Source: Stereum hirsutum FP-91666 SS1
Taxonomy: Eukaryota; Basidiomycota; Agaricomycetes; Russulales; Stereaceae
Direction of reading: 5' to 3'
Assembly (NCBI RefSeq): GCF_000264905.1
Contig: NW_006763149.1
Span: forward strand, 383,634 to 447,633
Length of the DNA: 64,000 nt
Position numbers and translations under genes: made by a program
Notes under the pieces: model-generated
Databases searched by the model: none
Seen by the model: the letters and a program-made list of their open reading frames with translations, nothing else
Told to the model about the DNA's origin: nothing
Shown: piece by piece, positions 54,245 through 64,000 of the stretch
How positions within the stretch are numbered: position 1 is the first letter of the stretch
Layout: every line of letters begins with the position of its first letter

Positions 54245-54779
54245 TACAGAGGAACGAGCCAGGTGAAGAGCGTAGGAAGAGGGCGAAAGCAAGAGTACAA
54301 TGCGGTGAGTCGGCCACGTCCGCGTGTGTCCGCGTCCGGCAACGGCCGCTTTTGGTCGCCTTTTGTCGTGTCCTAGTGTCCTAGTGTCCCGTTATTACAA
54401 GCTACCTAGTTTATTGCCTGGTGCCTTGGAAATTGTTCTGCTCAAAATGTCGTGGTATACACTAATATGTGTGGACCATTTTTCACACTCGTCTGTAACC
54501 GGTGTCTGCCTGACATGCCGCCGATTGGCAGAGGCTCGCCGAGTCCTTCGCCACTGTTAGCAACAGCATAGCTATATGCCTCTGCGATGATCTCATTGAC
54601 GTTCATACCATGTTCTGGTCTTGCGAACCAGACATCGACATCAAGCTAGCCCGGGCCACCACTGATGCACACAAGTTGAAAGGGTTGTACTTATACTAGC
54701 GGGGGCTCAACAAATCGACCAAAACTCAAGCTAAAGATCGAAACAATGAGTCAAGGTGCACGATAGTAGAGAAACATGA
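54245..54779. other. Promoter region of array gene 2
   Basis: Non-coding. A degraded form of the array promoter module is visible (CCACGTCC and CGCCTTTTGTCG, about 54320-54370). Confidence 0.4.
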
Positions 54780-55395
54780 GTCGAGGCGAGGGAGCTCATG
54801 GCATGATTATGCACGCAGAACAAAAGAGTGAGAAGGGACGGGGCAATAGAGTGACGGGAGGCGCGAACGCAACAACAACAATGGCGTGGGAGGGTGCGAC
54901 ATACCGAGGTACCGAGGTATATTGGTTGCTTGGTTCGGCGGGTATGGCGGGAGAACGGCTCGAGATAGCGAACATACTTGCAGGACCATGCCAATGGTCG
55001 TGTGTGGATGTCAGGTCAAGTTTAAGAAGGATAAGGCACAGCTAGTACCCAAAAAGTCGTGAACAATAAAGTGTGTGGCGGGAAGTTCAACAAGCGCACA
55101 GGCAGCAGAGGCTTCGATAGATCCGATGTCAACGAAAGAGTACAAGCAGATGACGAGTAGATAAATGTGCCTCCATATTGAAGTCTCGTGAGAGAAGACA
55201 AGGGGATTGATAGAGGCGTCTTTACGCTCTGGGATAGTAATCATTAGACCAACAGGAACCCATAGGATTTACTAGGGGCGCACACCTAATCTCTTCCTTG
55301 TTGTGCACTCGCCTCGCACTGAAGCTCCTCTGAAGACCAGCGACGTTCAAGAACGCAGGGAACAGCTCTTATGAGGGTATAGATGTCAACATGTC
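54780..55395. repeat. Duplicated non-coding block, copy B
   Basis: Second copy of the block at 51415-52065, same direction. It lies downstream of the array fragment 3, as copy A lies downstream of array gene 1. Compared with A it lacks a few short segments, for example about 30 bases near the equivalent of 51865-51900. Confidence 0.75.
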
Positions 55396-55689
55396 AGCAA
55401 CAGAGCTTAGTTTGAAGTAACTGGCGGTGTTAACAGCGTAGCGTCGTGGAGCGAATGAGCGTATAAAAACCCTTTGAACTGAACAGATATGTCTGTAAAC
55501 ATGAAATATTGATGAGCAAAGAGGTACACAGAAGGCAAGGGGATCGCAGAGTACCAGAAATAGACGTACAGTCGGCAGCTCGAGTAAGTCGTAGATATGA
55601 GCTGGAGGCAAAAGGCTACGGCAGCAGCTAGGGTGTCGTTCTAGTTACTTTTCCTTCGTAATAAGAAGAATCTCAGATTCGGGTCCAAG
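55396..55689. other. Spacer between block B and array fragment 3
   Basis: About 290 bases with no gene. By position it is equivalent to 52066-52389 next to array gene 1, but the two do not align well by eye. Confidence 0.4.
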
Positions 55690-56062
55690 GGTCAAATGGA
55701 GTGGAGCGTACCACTGGGTCGAGCCCTTTTGCGTGACTCGTCCACATTCCTCGTCCCGTGTCCAGGCGTAACAAAGCCTCGTAACTCATCGCTATGCTCT
55801 TTCGGTATGGCACGGCGATATTTGATTCTACGCTCAAAGCAGGCTGAAAACTGTGATGGTTTAGGTCGGTGGGATTCAGATTGTATTTACCATTGCAGGC
55901 GAACACGCTCTCGATGCGCAGGTCATCTAGTATGCTGAGGTCCTCAAGCAGGATGTCTAGTGCCTTATTATAGGTATCGTAGTAATTGTGATGAACACCT
56001 TCACGGTCCTATAAAACATTCGGTTCCGTGGTCGCGAGGATACTCGAACATGCGGGGAGATT
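55690..56062 (-). pseudogene. Array fragment 3 (unknown family), 5'-truncated
   Basis: Only the later part of exon 2 is present: remnants of FEYPRDHGTECF, then MFACNGKYNLNPTDLNH and a damaged end (GRGMWTS). It breaks off near 56062, where the copy diverges into unrelated sequence, and has several frame changes. Exon 1 and the first half of exon 2 are absent. The surviving residues are closest to array gene 2. Confidence 0.7.
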
Positions 56063-56585
56063 CAAAATGGATGATGTAGATGAGGACAAAAAGGACAAAC
56101 AAAGAGCCATCGCGTTCGCACGGCGACGGAAACGCGGCACATACTGAGAGCGAAGCGGGAGGCCACAAGACCCGCACAATCGCTTCTGTATTGTAGAAGT
56201 ACTTACCTCTTGCTGAAACTACCACGGGAGTCGCATAGCTTCATATGTTGAGCGTCCAAGCACACAAACAGGACTGTCCCCAGAGAGATAGATGCTCAAC
56301 ATATATAGAAATATCTCAAAGTTCGACTAGAGCAATGAGGAGTATCAATAGCACGGCACGTCGTGAACACTATTTGAACTCTTTGATATATTTGCTGACG
56401 TAAACGTACAAAGGACATACACGAGCGAGTGCTCAACAGATCAACCAAAACCTAAGTATACCGGAACGATTAGCCAAGAGACACAATGGATAATGAGATG
56501 GGAGGAAAAGACACATACAGGGCAAAGCAGCGACGATGGTATCAAGACGACGAGAACATTGGTACAGACGAACGCTTAAGCTAGC
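56063..56585. other. Spacer between array fragment 3 and gene 4
   Basis: Non-coding. Short words near 56430-56540 (for example CAACAGATCAACCAAAACC and AGCAGCGACGATGG) recur downstream of array genes 1 and 2, so part of this is shared 3' flank. Confidence 0.45.
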
Positions 56586-57372
56586 CTACGAGCTTGCGCC
56601 AAGGTCGTTGGAAGGGGTTGGGGTCTTCTTTTTCGGTTTGCTTTTCCCTGATGAGAGAAAAACCATCAGAATCAAAGACGGGCGGAAGATCACATAAAAA
56701 GTATAGGGAAATGAGCCGAGACGTACCATTCGACTTTGCTCGTTTAGGCGCTTTCGACCAATTCCATTCATCCTGATCCAAATACCAACGGGGCTGGACG
56801 CCAGGAGCAAGAAAAGCCTTCAGTTTATCGGCTTGCTCTTCCGGTATGAGTCCTTGGTAGTTGGTCCCGATACTTAGGGCGGGGTGGAAATTATCATATT
56901 CCGGATCGATGGCGTCAGGATTGTAGTCGCCCTTGCAGACGTAAACGATCTCGATGCGGGGGTCATACGGTATGCCAAAATCCTCGAGCATGAAGTTTAC
57001 AGCTTCATTGCAGGCATCGAAATAGTTGCGATGATCGCCGTCATGATCGTAGACCATGGCGTTGACGCCATGAGCAAGGGCATATTCGTACATACGGTCT
57101 TGGTCGACAAGCCACGCAAGGTGCATGATGGGAGGGAGTAGGACGGCTTCGTCAGGGCCTTTAGGAATGAGATATCTTTTGATGAAATCGAGGGGTTGAC
57201 TTCTGAATGCTCGAATGCGATCCTGTATCAGCCATGGCATGATATGCGTCAGTGAGATCCTAAGAAAGGTCGAGAAAGAGAAGCTAATTACCGCTTCTGT
57301 GTATTTCAGATGGGGAGGGTCGATCTCTGGGTAGAAGAGCGGGAGTTTTCGCTTGCGTGAAGAGGATTCCAT
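56586..57372 (-). CDS. Array gene 4 (unknown family)
   Basis: Exons 57372-57292, 57222-56727 and 56647-56586 encode 212 residues. Exons 1 and 2 have exactly the same lengths as in array gene 2 (81 and 496 bases). The start MESSSRKRK leads to LPLFYPEIDPPHLKYTEA. The core reads IRAFRSQPLDFIKRYLIPKG, LPPIMHLAWLVDQDRMYEYA, DHRNYFDACNEAVNFMLEDF, RIEIVYVCKGDYNPD and APGVQPRWYLDQDEWNW. Exon 3 gives a Lys/Pro/Ser tail (KSKPKKKTPTPSND). This is the best-preserved copy together with gene 5. A strong promoter module lies upstream. Function unknown. Confidence 0.8.
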
Positions 57373-57690
57373 CGCCGAGAAATGATTAAAGAGGTGTTGA
57401 GCACGGTTATGGCTTGGTGAAGGGTAGAAGGGAGTGAGTGGAGAGGACGAAGGAAAGCAACACGCATCTGACGCTCGAACATTAACCACGTGCGCCACGG
57501 CATTTGCCGGCCGTCTTTGCCGGTCTTTTGTCCAACAAAAGAGGTCTGCCTGACACAAGAGAATTACTTACATAACAAGTTCAACTTAGTTCGCTTAAAT
57601 CTTGCTCTTTGCTCGCATCGATCCACTTGAACTTCAGTCTCTTGGTTGCATCCTTGAACATTCTTTTCTCGCCCCAAGCGCTCCGACCCG
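57373..57690. promoter_or_regulatory. Divergent promoter between array gene 4 and the plus-strand gene
   Basis: 318 bases between two start codons pointing apart. CACGTG (57487-57492) and TGCCGGTCTTTTGT (57518-57531) repeat the module seen before array gene 1, so they more likely serve array gene 4. Confidence 0.45.
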
Positions 57691-58945
57691 ATGCCCTACG
57701 ATCCTTGGCGAGATCCTATACAGGTTACCTTCGAAAACCATTTGCGTCAAGTCGCTGTGCTCTTGAAGGAGAATCACCTCGATGGACCGGAACGAGAGCA
57801 ATCAATATACCGACCTCTGATGCAGATATTCAGCTACATGTGTTTGGCCCTCTCGACGAACTTGACATCTGCCGATCAGGGCATACCTAGGTTTCTCTCG
57901 GTCTGCCCTCAGGGCCCAGTTTACGCCCATTACCCGTCGGTATCTGCTTCTGCGATCCCAACTCTGCCTGAGTCTGAGCGTACGCCTTTTGTCTAAGACG
58001 TGAGAAAAGGACAGCTTGCAACATGCTAATCTCTGCGTTTTTTTAAAATCTTAGTTGTACAGCGCATCAAGGAGGAGCCTCGCAAGCGAAAGCCGAGGAA
58101 AGTAAATCTGGATGAAGTATACTTCAGCTTAGACAGAAACAGTGAGTGTTTCTGTTACCCCACAAAATTTCTGTGTTATCTAGTCAATAACAACCTCTCT
58201 TGCCGTCTTGTGTTTGTCCCCAACAGTGTACGGCACCTTTTTCGGGACCGAGGCCGTGACTGAGACCGAAAGTGAGACTGAGACCGAAAGTGAGAGCGAG
58301 CGTGAGTCCGAGGCCGACAGCGACAACAGTAGCGAGGAAGAGCTTCAAGACGAATACGATCAAGAGGCCGATGTATCTGATCAAGTGGCCGAACGATCCG
58401 AGTCTGAAACCTCTTTTGACATCTCTGCCCTTGAAATTGCGTCCTCCAATCCCTCGGCTCCACCCCAATCACCCGCGCGCATCGTGGACTTCACTATTCA
58501 TGTTAACGACTACACAGCACAAACTTCCAGTGTTGTCGTCGGTACTGTCGAAGGTAAACTATTTCCAGTGGAGCTTGCCTCCCAGGTCATGAACACACGG
58601 AAGCTTGCCGCCCAAGAGATGAAGAAGATGCTCCCGCAGGTTGTGCAACAAGTACAATTCGTGTTTCACGAGCATGAACATATCACCGATCTCGTTTCAT
58701 TCCTCTTCGTCAACTCTTATTGCAAGACTCTCAGGTTCAGACGTGATCGGGTTCCTGCGCTTGACTTGGACAACATCCCTCGTGATGGGTTTGCCTTCCC
58801 ACAGGATTCCCTCAGATCAATCGAGTGTATCCCAGAAAAGGCCACTCGTACGGAGCTCTACCCTGTGATAACCAAGAAGGGCAACTATGATAATAGATTC
58901 AAGGCAGCGTTTAACAGAGTCGTGGATCTTGCGCGCAAGGTGTAG
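57691..58945 (+). CDS. Unknown protein with acidic Glu/Ser/Thr region
   Basis: Three exons (57691-57979, 58055-58141, 58227-58945) encode 364 residues. The N-terminal part (MPYDPWRDPIQVTFENHL) looks helical and ordered. A basic piece (KEEPRKRKPRKVNLDEVYF) follows, then a repetitive acidic run built of TES/TET/SES units near residues 133-160. The C-terminal half appears globular: VDFTIHVNDYTAQ, VFHEHEHITDLVSFLF and YPVITKKGNYDNRFKAAF. There is no signal peptide or membrane segment. I do not recognise it. It is unrelated in sequence to the minus-strand array that surrounds it. Confidence 0.75.
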
Positions 58946-59683
58946 ATCAGACGACGGATGTCGCTAGATGGTGCGTTGTTTGTTATTTCGCGCTCTTAAA
59001 TCAGTCGGTGACGTTTTTGACCTTCGCCTTTGTAGAGTCGTCATCAGGTTGACTCCCATCTCGCACTGTCGCTCTGACGGTTACTTTAGTGCCGCGAATC
59101 CAGACCCTCAATGCTCCCAATTTTCTCTCATCTCGATCTTTCTCGTGCCGAGCCAAGCGTTTCACTATATTCTCCTTTGTTTGCTTTGAACTCTGCTTCC
59201 GACCCCCGCTTACGTCGACATCATCGCTTGTACATTTACTTTCGTAATGTTTGTCCTGCCGATGTTGTCTTACCCAATCGAATCAGAATGTGTTCGAATT
59301 TGCCTGATATGCCCCGACGACCTATACCGGCGCCAAAGAAGACTTAGTAGAATTTTAACCATCATAGAAGTCTCTTTGTGAACTGACAGTTCGATATCTT
59401 CACAGCGGAAACTATTTGCGTTATCTGTACAGGTCAAGGCAAAGAAAGTTACGTGTCTAACAGGTGTAGGTAAGTGGTCCGTGTCAACAATGTAACACCG
59501 AAAAACTTGAGTCGTCCAGATTTGCCAAGCCGGCTTTTGACTCGAACGAAGTCGATTCAGTACCCCATGCCCTTCTACGAGCATGACAGTATGTTGATTG
59601 GCCAGGAAGTATGGTACATAGAAAGGGAAGCGACAAGAAGACTAAGAGAAACGATCGCCATACAGAAGAGAGATTGAATCAGC
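58946..59683. other. Convergent intergenic stretch
   Basis: About 0.7 kb between the unknown plus-strand gene and array gene 5. No coding signal was recognised. Confidence 0.5.
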
Positions 59684-60473
59684 CTACAGACTGACATTGG
59701 TATCGCCAGACTTATCAGGTTCAGAGTTGTTCACGGAATCGGCGAGGGCGCGTTCCTGCTTGTATTTCTCTGAGGGACACGATGTCAGCCAGGTGGGAAA
59801 ATATTGAGCGAAGAGCCGGGACGTACCTCTCAGCTTGTCCAAGCCTGGTGCCTTTGTCCACACCCATTTATCCTGGTCCAAGAACCAACGGGGCTTGACG
59901 CCGGGCGCGACAAAATCCTGAATTCGCGCAGCAGCTTCCTTCGGTATAAGGCGGTCGTAGTTCGTCCCGATGGTCACGGCAAGCTGAAAATTCTTACGAG
60001 CCTCGGTAGAGTTCAGTTCGTAATCGCCATCGCAAACGTTTACGACGTCGTTTCGATCGTCAAACGATAGGTCGAGGTCCTCCAGGAAACAGAGCAAACC
60101 TTCATTACAGGCAGCATAGTAGTTACGACGATGGCCTTTGTCGTCGCTGATCGTGCAATTGACTCCCTGTTCAAGAGCGTGTTCGAACATAGCTTCCTTG
60201 TCGACGATCCAGCCCAGGTGCAGAAGGGGAGGGAGTAGGACTGCGACGTCGGCAGGTTTGGGGATGAGATACTTTCCGATACGGTTTAGAGGTTGGCTTC
60301 TGAACAGTCTAATGCGATCCTATGTCATTCGCAGAACATGACATATATGAGTGATAGGAGGAAAGGGAATATCAACGAAAGGGAACAATTACCGCTTCTG
60401 TATATCTTAGGCGGAGAGGGTCAATTTCTGGGTAGAAGAGGGGTAGGGCCTTCTCACGGGGAGGAGAAGTCAT
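59684..60473 (-). CDS. Array gene 5 (unknown family)
   Basis: Exons 60473-60393, 60319-59827 and 59769-59684 encode 219 residues. Exon 1 is again 27 codons (MTSPPREKA, LPLFYPEIDPLRLRYTEA). The core has IRLFRSQPLNRIGKYLIPKP, LPPLLHLGWIVDKEAMFEHA, GHRRNYYAACNEGLLCFLED, NVCDGDYELN, LAVTIGTNYDRLIPKEAA and APGVKPRWFLDQDKWVW. Exon 3 gives ALADSVNNSEPDKSGD, clearly related to the tail of array gene 1. The copy is intact. Function unknown. Confidence 0.8.
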
Positions 60474-60829
60474 GATGCAGTGCCTCGGATTTGGAGGTAG
60501 CTTTTGGATGCGTATCGGCGATTATTTCAAAGCCAGAGACGACGAGATGGAGGTCATGGAAAGACGCGACAAGCGACTGCCCGGGACTGCCCTCGGCTAC
60601 TGGTCGTGTCAGGCTGCCGGCAATGGCCGACAGATGTTGAACTTTTCTCTTCAAGAACTCATCTCTTCCTCAGATACATATTTTCCCCCCACTCTCACCT
60701 TGGGAGAATTGCCAGTAATTATAAGCTACATGCGACTTCGTAAACACAAGAGTAAAGACTAGTCTTTACTCTTGAGTTGCACCCAGAAAGGTTGAATACA
60801 TGTTATATGTACGCAATTTTAGAGGGTAT
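60474..60829. other. Promoter region of array gene 5
   Basis: Non-coding. It has GCTGCCGGCAATGGCC near 60612-60628, a partial form of the array promoter words, but no CACGTG. Confidence 0.4.
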
Positions 60830-60919
60830 GGCAACTTGGCCGAGTGGTCTAAGGCGCTAGAATCAGGTTGTATCCCTATCTAGTCTTTCGAGGCGTGAGT
60901 TCGAATCTCACAGTTGTCA
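60830..60919 (+). tRNA. tRNA-Leu(CAG) with a 10-base intron
   Basis: The acceptor arms GGCAACT and AGTTGTC pair fully (one G-U) with discriminator A at 60919. The D-arm GCC/GGC, anticodon stem CTAGA/TCTAG, a short class II variable arm and the T-arm GTGAG-TTCGAAT-CTCAC are all present. The anticodon is CAG at 60864-60866, after T33. The 10 bases at 60868-60877 fall between positions 37 and 38, the standard nuclear tRNA intron position. Confidence 0.92.
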
Positions 60920-61127
60920 ACTGTCGGAAGAGCGATTTTTTGTTCGCGCTCACATTTTCCATGTTCTCATCTAAGCCAGTCACTTTTCTCGTCGATATCG
61001 AAGCCGATACTAGATAGCGTGCGAAAAAATGGCCCGAACCCAAGAACGAAATCACGGCAATATCCGAGTGGCACCAGGACCTGATCCCGAGAATTTGAGG
61101 CGTCGTGATCTCTTGCCTCTCTTTCCA

Positions 61128-61703
61128 ATGGTCCGCCTCATAACACATAACCTGCTCGCCTGCCACGCAAAAGGCTGTAACGCCAACAACTTCCCACTCG
61201 CATTTAAAGATGTCCAGATAGCACTGCGCGAGGCGGAGTTCAACCCTGATTTTCTGAGGGGATTCATGCCGAAGATTGAATGGAATGCGTTGGTTCAGGC
61301 TTCGAGACAGGTGCGTATTCTCACTTTTGATTTTTATGAACAGGGTATTGATTGCGCTCGTTGTTGGTGGGACAGCTTGGGGATACGAGTCTGCCGTTGG
61401 AACAGCCTGAGATGGTAGATGAGGAGTTCTTGAAGTCATTACACCATGTATTGCTCGAGGTGCGTTCGCTTCCTCTTTCACCTCTCCTACTATACATCTA
61501 ATATATCTCTATGTTCTGCTCATGAAGATACACGTGGAGGAGGGCGCTATGGTCTGTCCAAATTGCAGCCACACCTACCCAATCTCGAACGGCATCCCAA
61601 ACATGGTGCGCTCTCAGTATCGCATCTTTGTCCCTGACGCGGTCAATACTCACTCACACCCCTCCCCGTGGTCTAGTTACTCGCGGAGCATGAAATCGGT
61701 TAA
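61128..61703 (+). CDS. TRM112: TRM112, activator subunit of tRNA/rRNA/eRF1 methyltransferases
   Basis: Four exons (61128-61310, 61376-61459, 61528-61605, 61677-61703) encode 123 residues. The protein starts MVRLITHNLLACHAKGC and includes NFPLAFKDVQI, FLRGFMPKIEWNALVQAS, the linker LPLEQPEMVDEEFLKSLHHVL and the zinc-knuckle half GAMVCPNCSHTYPISNGIPNM, ending LLAEHEIG. Length and motifs match yeast Trm112, a small zinc-binding partner that stabilises Trm9, Trm11, Mtq2 and Bud23. An in-frame ATG at 61029 would add 33 residues with no family match, so the second ATG is chosen. Confidence 0.95.
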
Positions 61704-62085
61704 TATTATCTGTACATCTCACCCGGCTCATGCGATCCGTAAAACTTGCTTTTGGTGGCTGGGCCACCCGCACACCTCGCCACAGTGACCTCGCAGCGAA
61801 GACCTGGCCGTGTTGATGGGCCGCTGTATATCAAGGGGAACGCAAAGTGATAGCTGGTGGGTCCTGACGTGTAGGTCTGAACTGTATTCTCCCAAAAAGA
61901 AAGAGACGTGTATGATTATGTTTCCTACTCCGAGATCATGAAATGTCGCCACTCGCTAATAGCGTACAAAGAATATGGATGACTTCAAACGGGTATGGGT
62001 ATAACTGTCTCGCTATATCACCCAGGGGAATCGAGAATGTAATGCAAAGAAAAGGGTATAATAAAGTAAAAGACCGTTTCCTCCG
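61704..62085. other. Convergent intergenic stretch
   Basis: This lies between the stop codons of TRM112 and the sugar-kinase gene. No gene was seen. Confidence 0.55.
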
Positions 62086-64000
62086 TTATCCGTCCAAAAA
62101 CCAACCGGCCCTCCTCATCTCGTCCGCCAACCCGTCCCAGCCCCTTTTCCTCGCCTTCCTACCAGACAACTCCGTTGCGAATCTAGGAACGCGCCACGAG
62201 TCAACCCATGTCGCTCGCGGCGAGTAGCACGAGTATGCCAGAGCGAACAGAACGTACCTCAGACACTCATCCAACCTCCACCTGGCTTTTTCCTCGCCGG
62301 GCCAGTTACTACCCTCATCCCCCATACTCGCAAGCCCGGGACTGTAAGGACCTCCGGGGAGTAAACGCCGACTCAACGCGTATATCATCCCAGCCACGAA
62401 CGCGTCTTGTGCCCCGACTTCGTCCAGGAGCGGTCCGCTAACTGACCGTTTTGCACCACCACCACCACCACCACCGCCGCCGCCACCAGGACCGTTCGTG
62501 CTTCCACCCGTCCCTGAGGGCCGTCTTCGTGTCCCACCATGGTTCCTTCGTTCCCCACCATCATTCGCAATCTCCGTCCCCTGCGAATCGTCCGACCCAT
62601 TCCCATCCTCATCCCCATCCTCATCCCCCTGCTCCTTCCTCTTCCCGTCCCTCCGCCTCCCCCTCTCCGTCTCCGTCTCCCTTTCCCTATACCTCATAAT
62701 ATCATCCTGCCCATAATGCCCATACCCCAACTCATGGCCCCCCTCGCTCGACTTCAACGCACTATGCGCCCCTTCCGACCCAAGCAAAGCCGAGAAAATA
62801 CTAACGCTCGTCCCGCTCGCTCTCCACGACTCTTCACTTCTCTCCCCCGGCGCCGCGAAAAAATCAGAGCCGGACCTCACGCTCCGCACATCCATCAGAT
62901 CCTCACCTCCCACCGCCCCTCCACCACCATGCCCTCCCCCACCTCCTCCTCCTCCATCTCCGCGTCCGTCACTGGTATGACCGAAGTAGGACGGCGAAGA
63001 CGCGGCGGGCAGGGCGGGTTCCCAGGCTGAGCTTTGTAGGTATTCCTTTGTAGGGACGGAGAGGATGGCGGCGCCTTCGGAGCCCCAGTGGGCTATGAGG
63101 AGGGCGTGGGGTGGAGCGAGGGAGGTTAGGGAGAGGAGGAAGGAGCGGGGGGTTATTGGGGCTGAGGAGGTAGAGGTGGAGGAGTGCGAGAGGGCGTAGT
63201 GTTTGTTGAAGAAGATGACGTCGGCGTGGGGGATGAGCTGTGAGACAGGTAATGTTATGTTATCGTTAGTGTCGAGGCGCTGAGAGCGGGGGGTGGGGGA
63301 ATGGGGGATGGCTTACGGCTTCGACTCCCGCACGAGCCCGACGACCGACGTCGACGCTGAACACGCAATACCGCCTCCATTTTCTCTCCCTCGCCAATCC
63401 ATCGATCCCCATCATATTCGTCAACGTAGTCCTCACGCTCCGCCCCTCGAAATGCAACCAGTCAAACGGCGCCGGCGACGTCGGTCTTACTCTTGGTCCA
63501 TACTGCAGCAAAATACGATTGAAGCCCGGGGGACGGTTCTGATATTGATAGCCCGGGTGCTGATATTGTCCATTCGGGTTCGGGCTGTTCAAGGGGGAGT
63601 TGGATGGGGAGTGGAGGGGGGCAGGAGGAGAAGGGAGGGGGATGGGGAGAGGAGGAGGGGGTGGGTAGTTCTCTGGGGCGAGGATTGGGCCGAGGAGGGA
63701 GACGAATTCTTCGTGGGTGATGTCGGGGAGAGGGTTATGGTTGATGACGGTTTGTGTGTCTGTATTATCTGCAAGTGCCCTTGGTTAGCAGTTGATGCGG
63801 AGGATGGATGCCATGAAAAACACGAGATAGTGGGAAGGAGAAAATTCTGGACCACACTTTCTCGTGGCTCTTGCTGGAATCAAAACGAATAGCGTGGCAG
63901 TATAAGACGCCATAGTGGGACCTGTGCGGCCAAGGATTACATGGGGACAAGATCACCTGCATCAGCAAACTCTGGACGATGCGTTTAGTCCCTAGGCGGA
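62086..64000 (-). CDS. pfkB-family carbohydrate kinase (5' end beyond the window)
   Basis: Supported exons are 63768-63317 and 63237-62086; an upstream exon lies between 63769 and the edge but its borders could not be fixed. Family signs are QTVINHNPLPDIT, FDWLHFEGRSVRTTLTNM, HADVIFFNKHYA and the catalytic motif VGAQDAFVAGMIYAL, where the usual Gly-Ala-Gly-Asp is Gly-Ala-Gln-Asp with the catalytic Asp kept. This resembles ketohexokinase-like fungal proteins. Between the substrate part and the catalytic motif lies a long low-complexity insert: Gly-rich, then acidic/Arg-rich (ERETETERGRRRD) and another Gly run. The C-terminus (RRAGWFLDG) is complete. The sugar cannot be read from the sequence. 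Confidence 0.82.

Noticed and set aside
61029..61127. Longer start for TRM112
   Set aside because: The extra 33 residues have no counterpart in the family, and the second ATG gives the canonical MVRLITHNLL start.
62539..63030. 163-codon plus-strand frame antisense to the sugar kinase
   Set aside because: It is the mirror of a Gly/Arg-rich low-complexity insert and carries no motif of its own.

Overview
The window looks like nuclear DNA from a mushroom-forming basidiomycete (Agaricomycetes). The genes are broken by many short introns, roughly 50 to 90 bases with GT/AG ends and often a CTAAC or CTGAC branch site. The content also fits: several F-box proteins of the basidiomycete type, secreted thaumatin-like and RlpA-like proteins, and a small pheromone precursor ending in the CaaX box CVVA. 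Exon models were built by hand by joining open frames at splice sites so that conserved family motifs read through. No transcript or database evidence was available.

Left part (1-30 kb): the 3' end of an unidentified gene; NBS1 (FHA-BRCT DNA-repair scaffold) on the minus strand, head-to-head with an F-box gene across a short shared promoter; a disordered unknown protein; a small secreted double-psi beta-barrel protein; a DnaJ/Hsp40 co-chaperone with an X-domain; a secreted alpha/beta hydrolase; a 12-exon thaumatin-like protein; an F-box/LRR-like gene; the proteasome subunit beta-7 gene (PRE4 type); a single-pass cell-surface protein with a long Ser/Pro-rich tail; and a second F-box/LRR-like gene related to the first.

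Middle part (30-49 kb): a KDM4-type JmjN/JmjC histone demethylase with an extended PHD module and a long low-complexity tail; a serine/threonine kinase; another F-box gene; an intracellular GH13 alpha-amylase with a 4-base microexon; and a GPI-anchored six-hairpin glycosidase-like protein.

Right part (49-64 kb): this is the most unusual region. A mating-pheromone-like precursor gene sits beside a tandem array of five copies of an unrecognised gene family, all on the minus strand and all with the same three-exon layout where complete. One copy carries a frameshift and one is only a fragment. A non-coding block of about 0.6 kb occurs twice in the array and is better conserved than the coding copies around it. 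An unrelated plus-strand gene of unknown function sits inside the array. The window then closes with an intron-containing tRNA-Leu(CAG), TRM112 and the 3' part of a pfkB-family sugar kinase that runs off the right edge.

Most genes are ordinary single-gene units with no sign of co-transcription. No transposon, CRISPR array or complete biosynthetic cluster was recognised.
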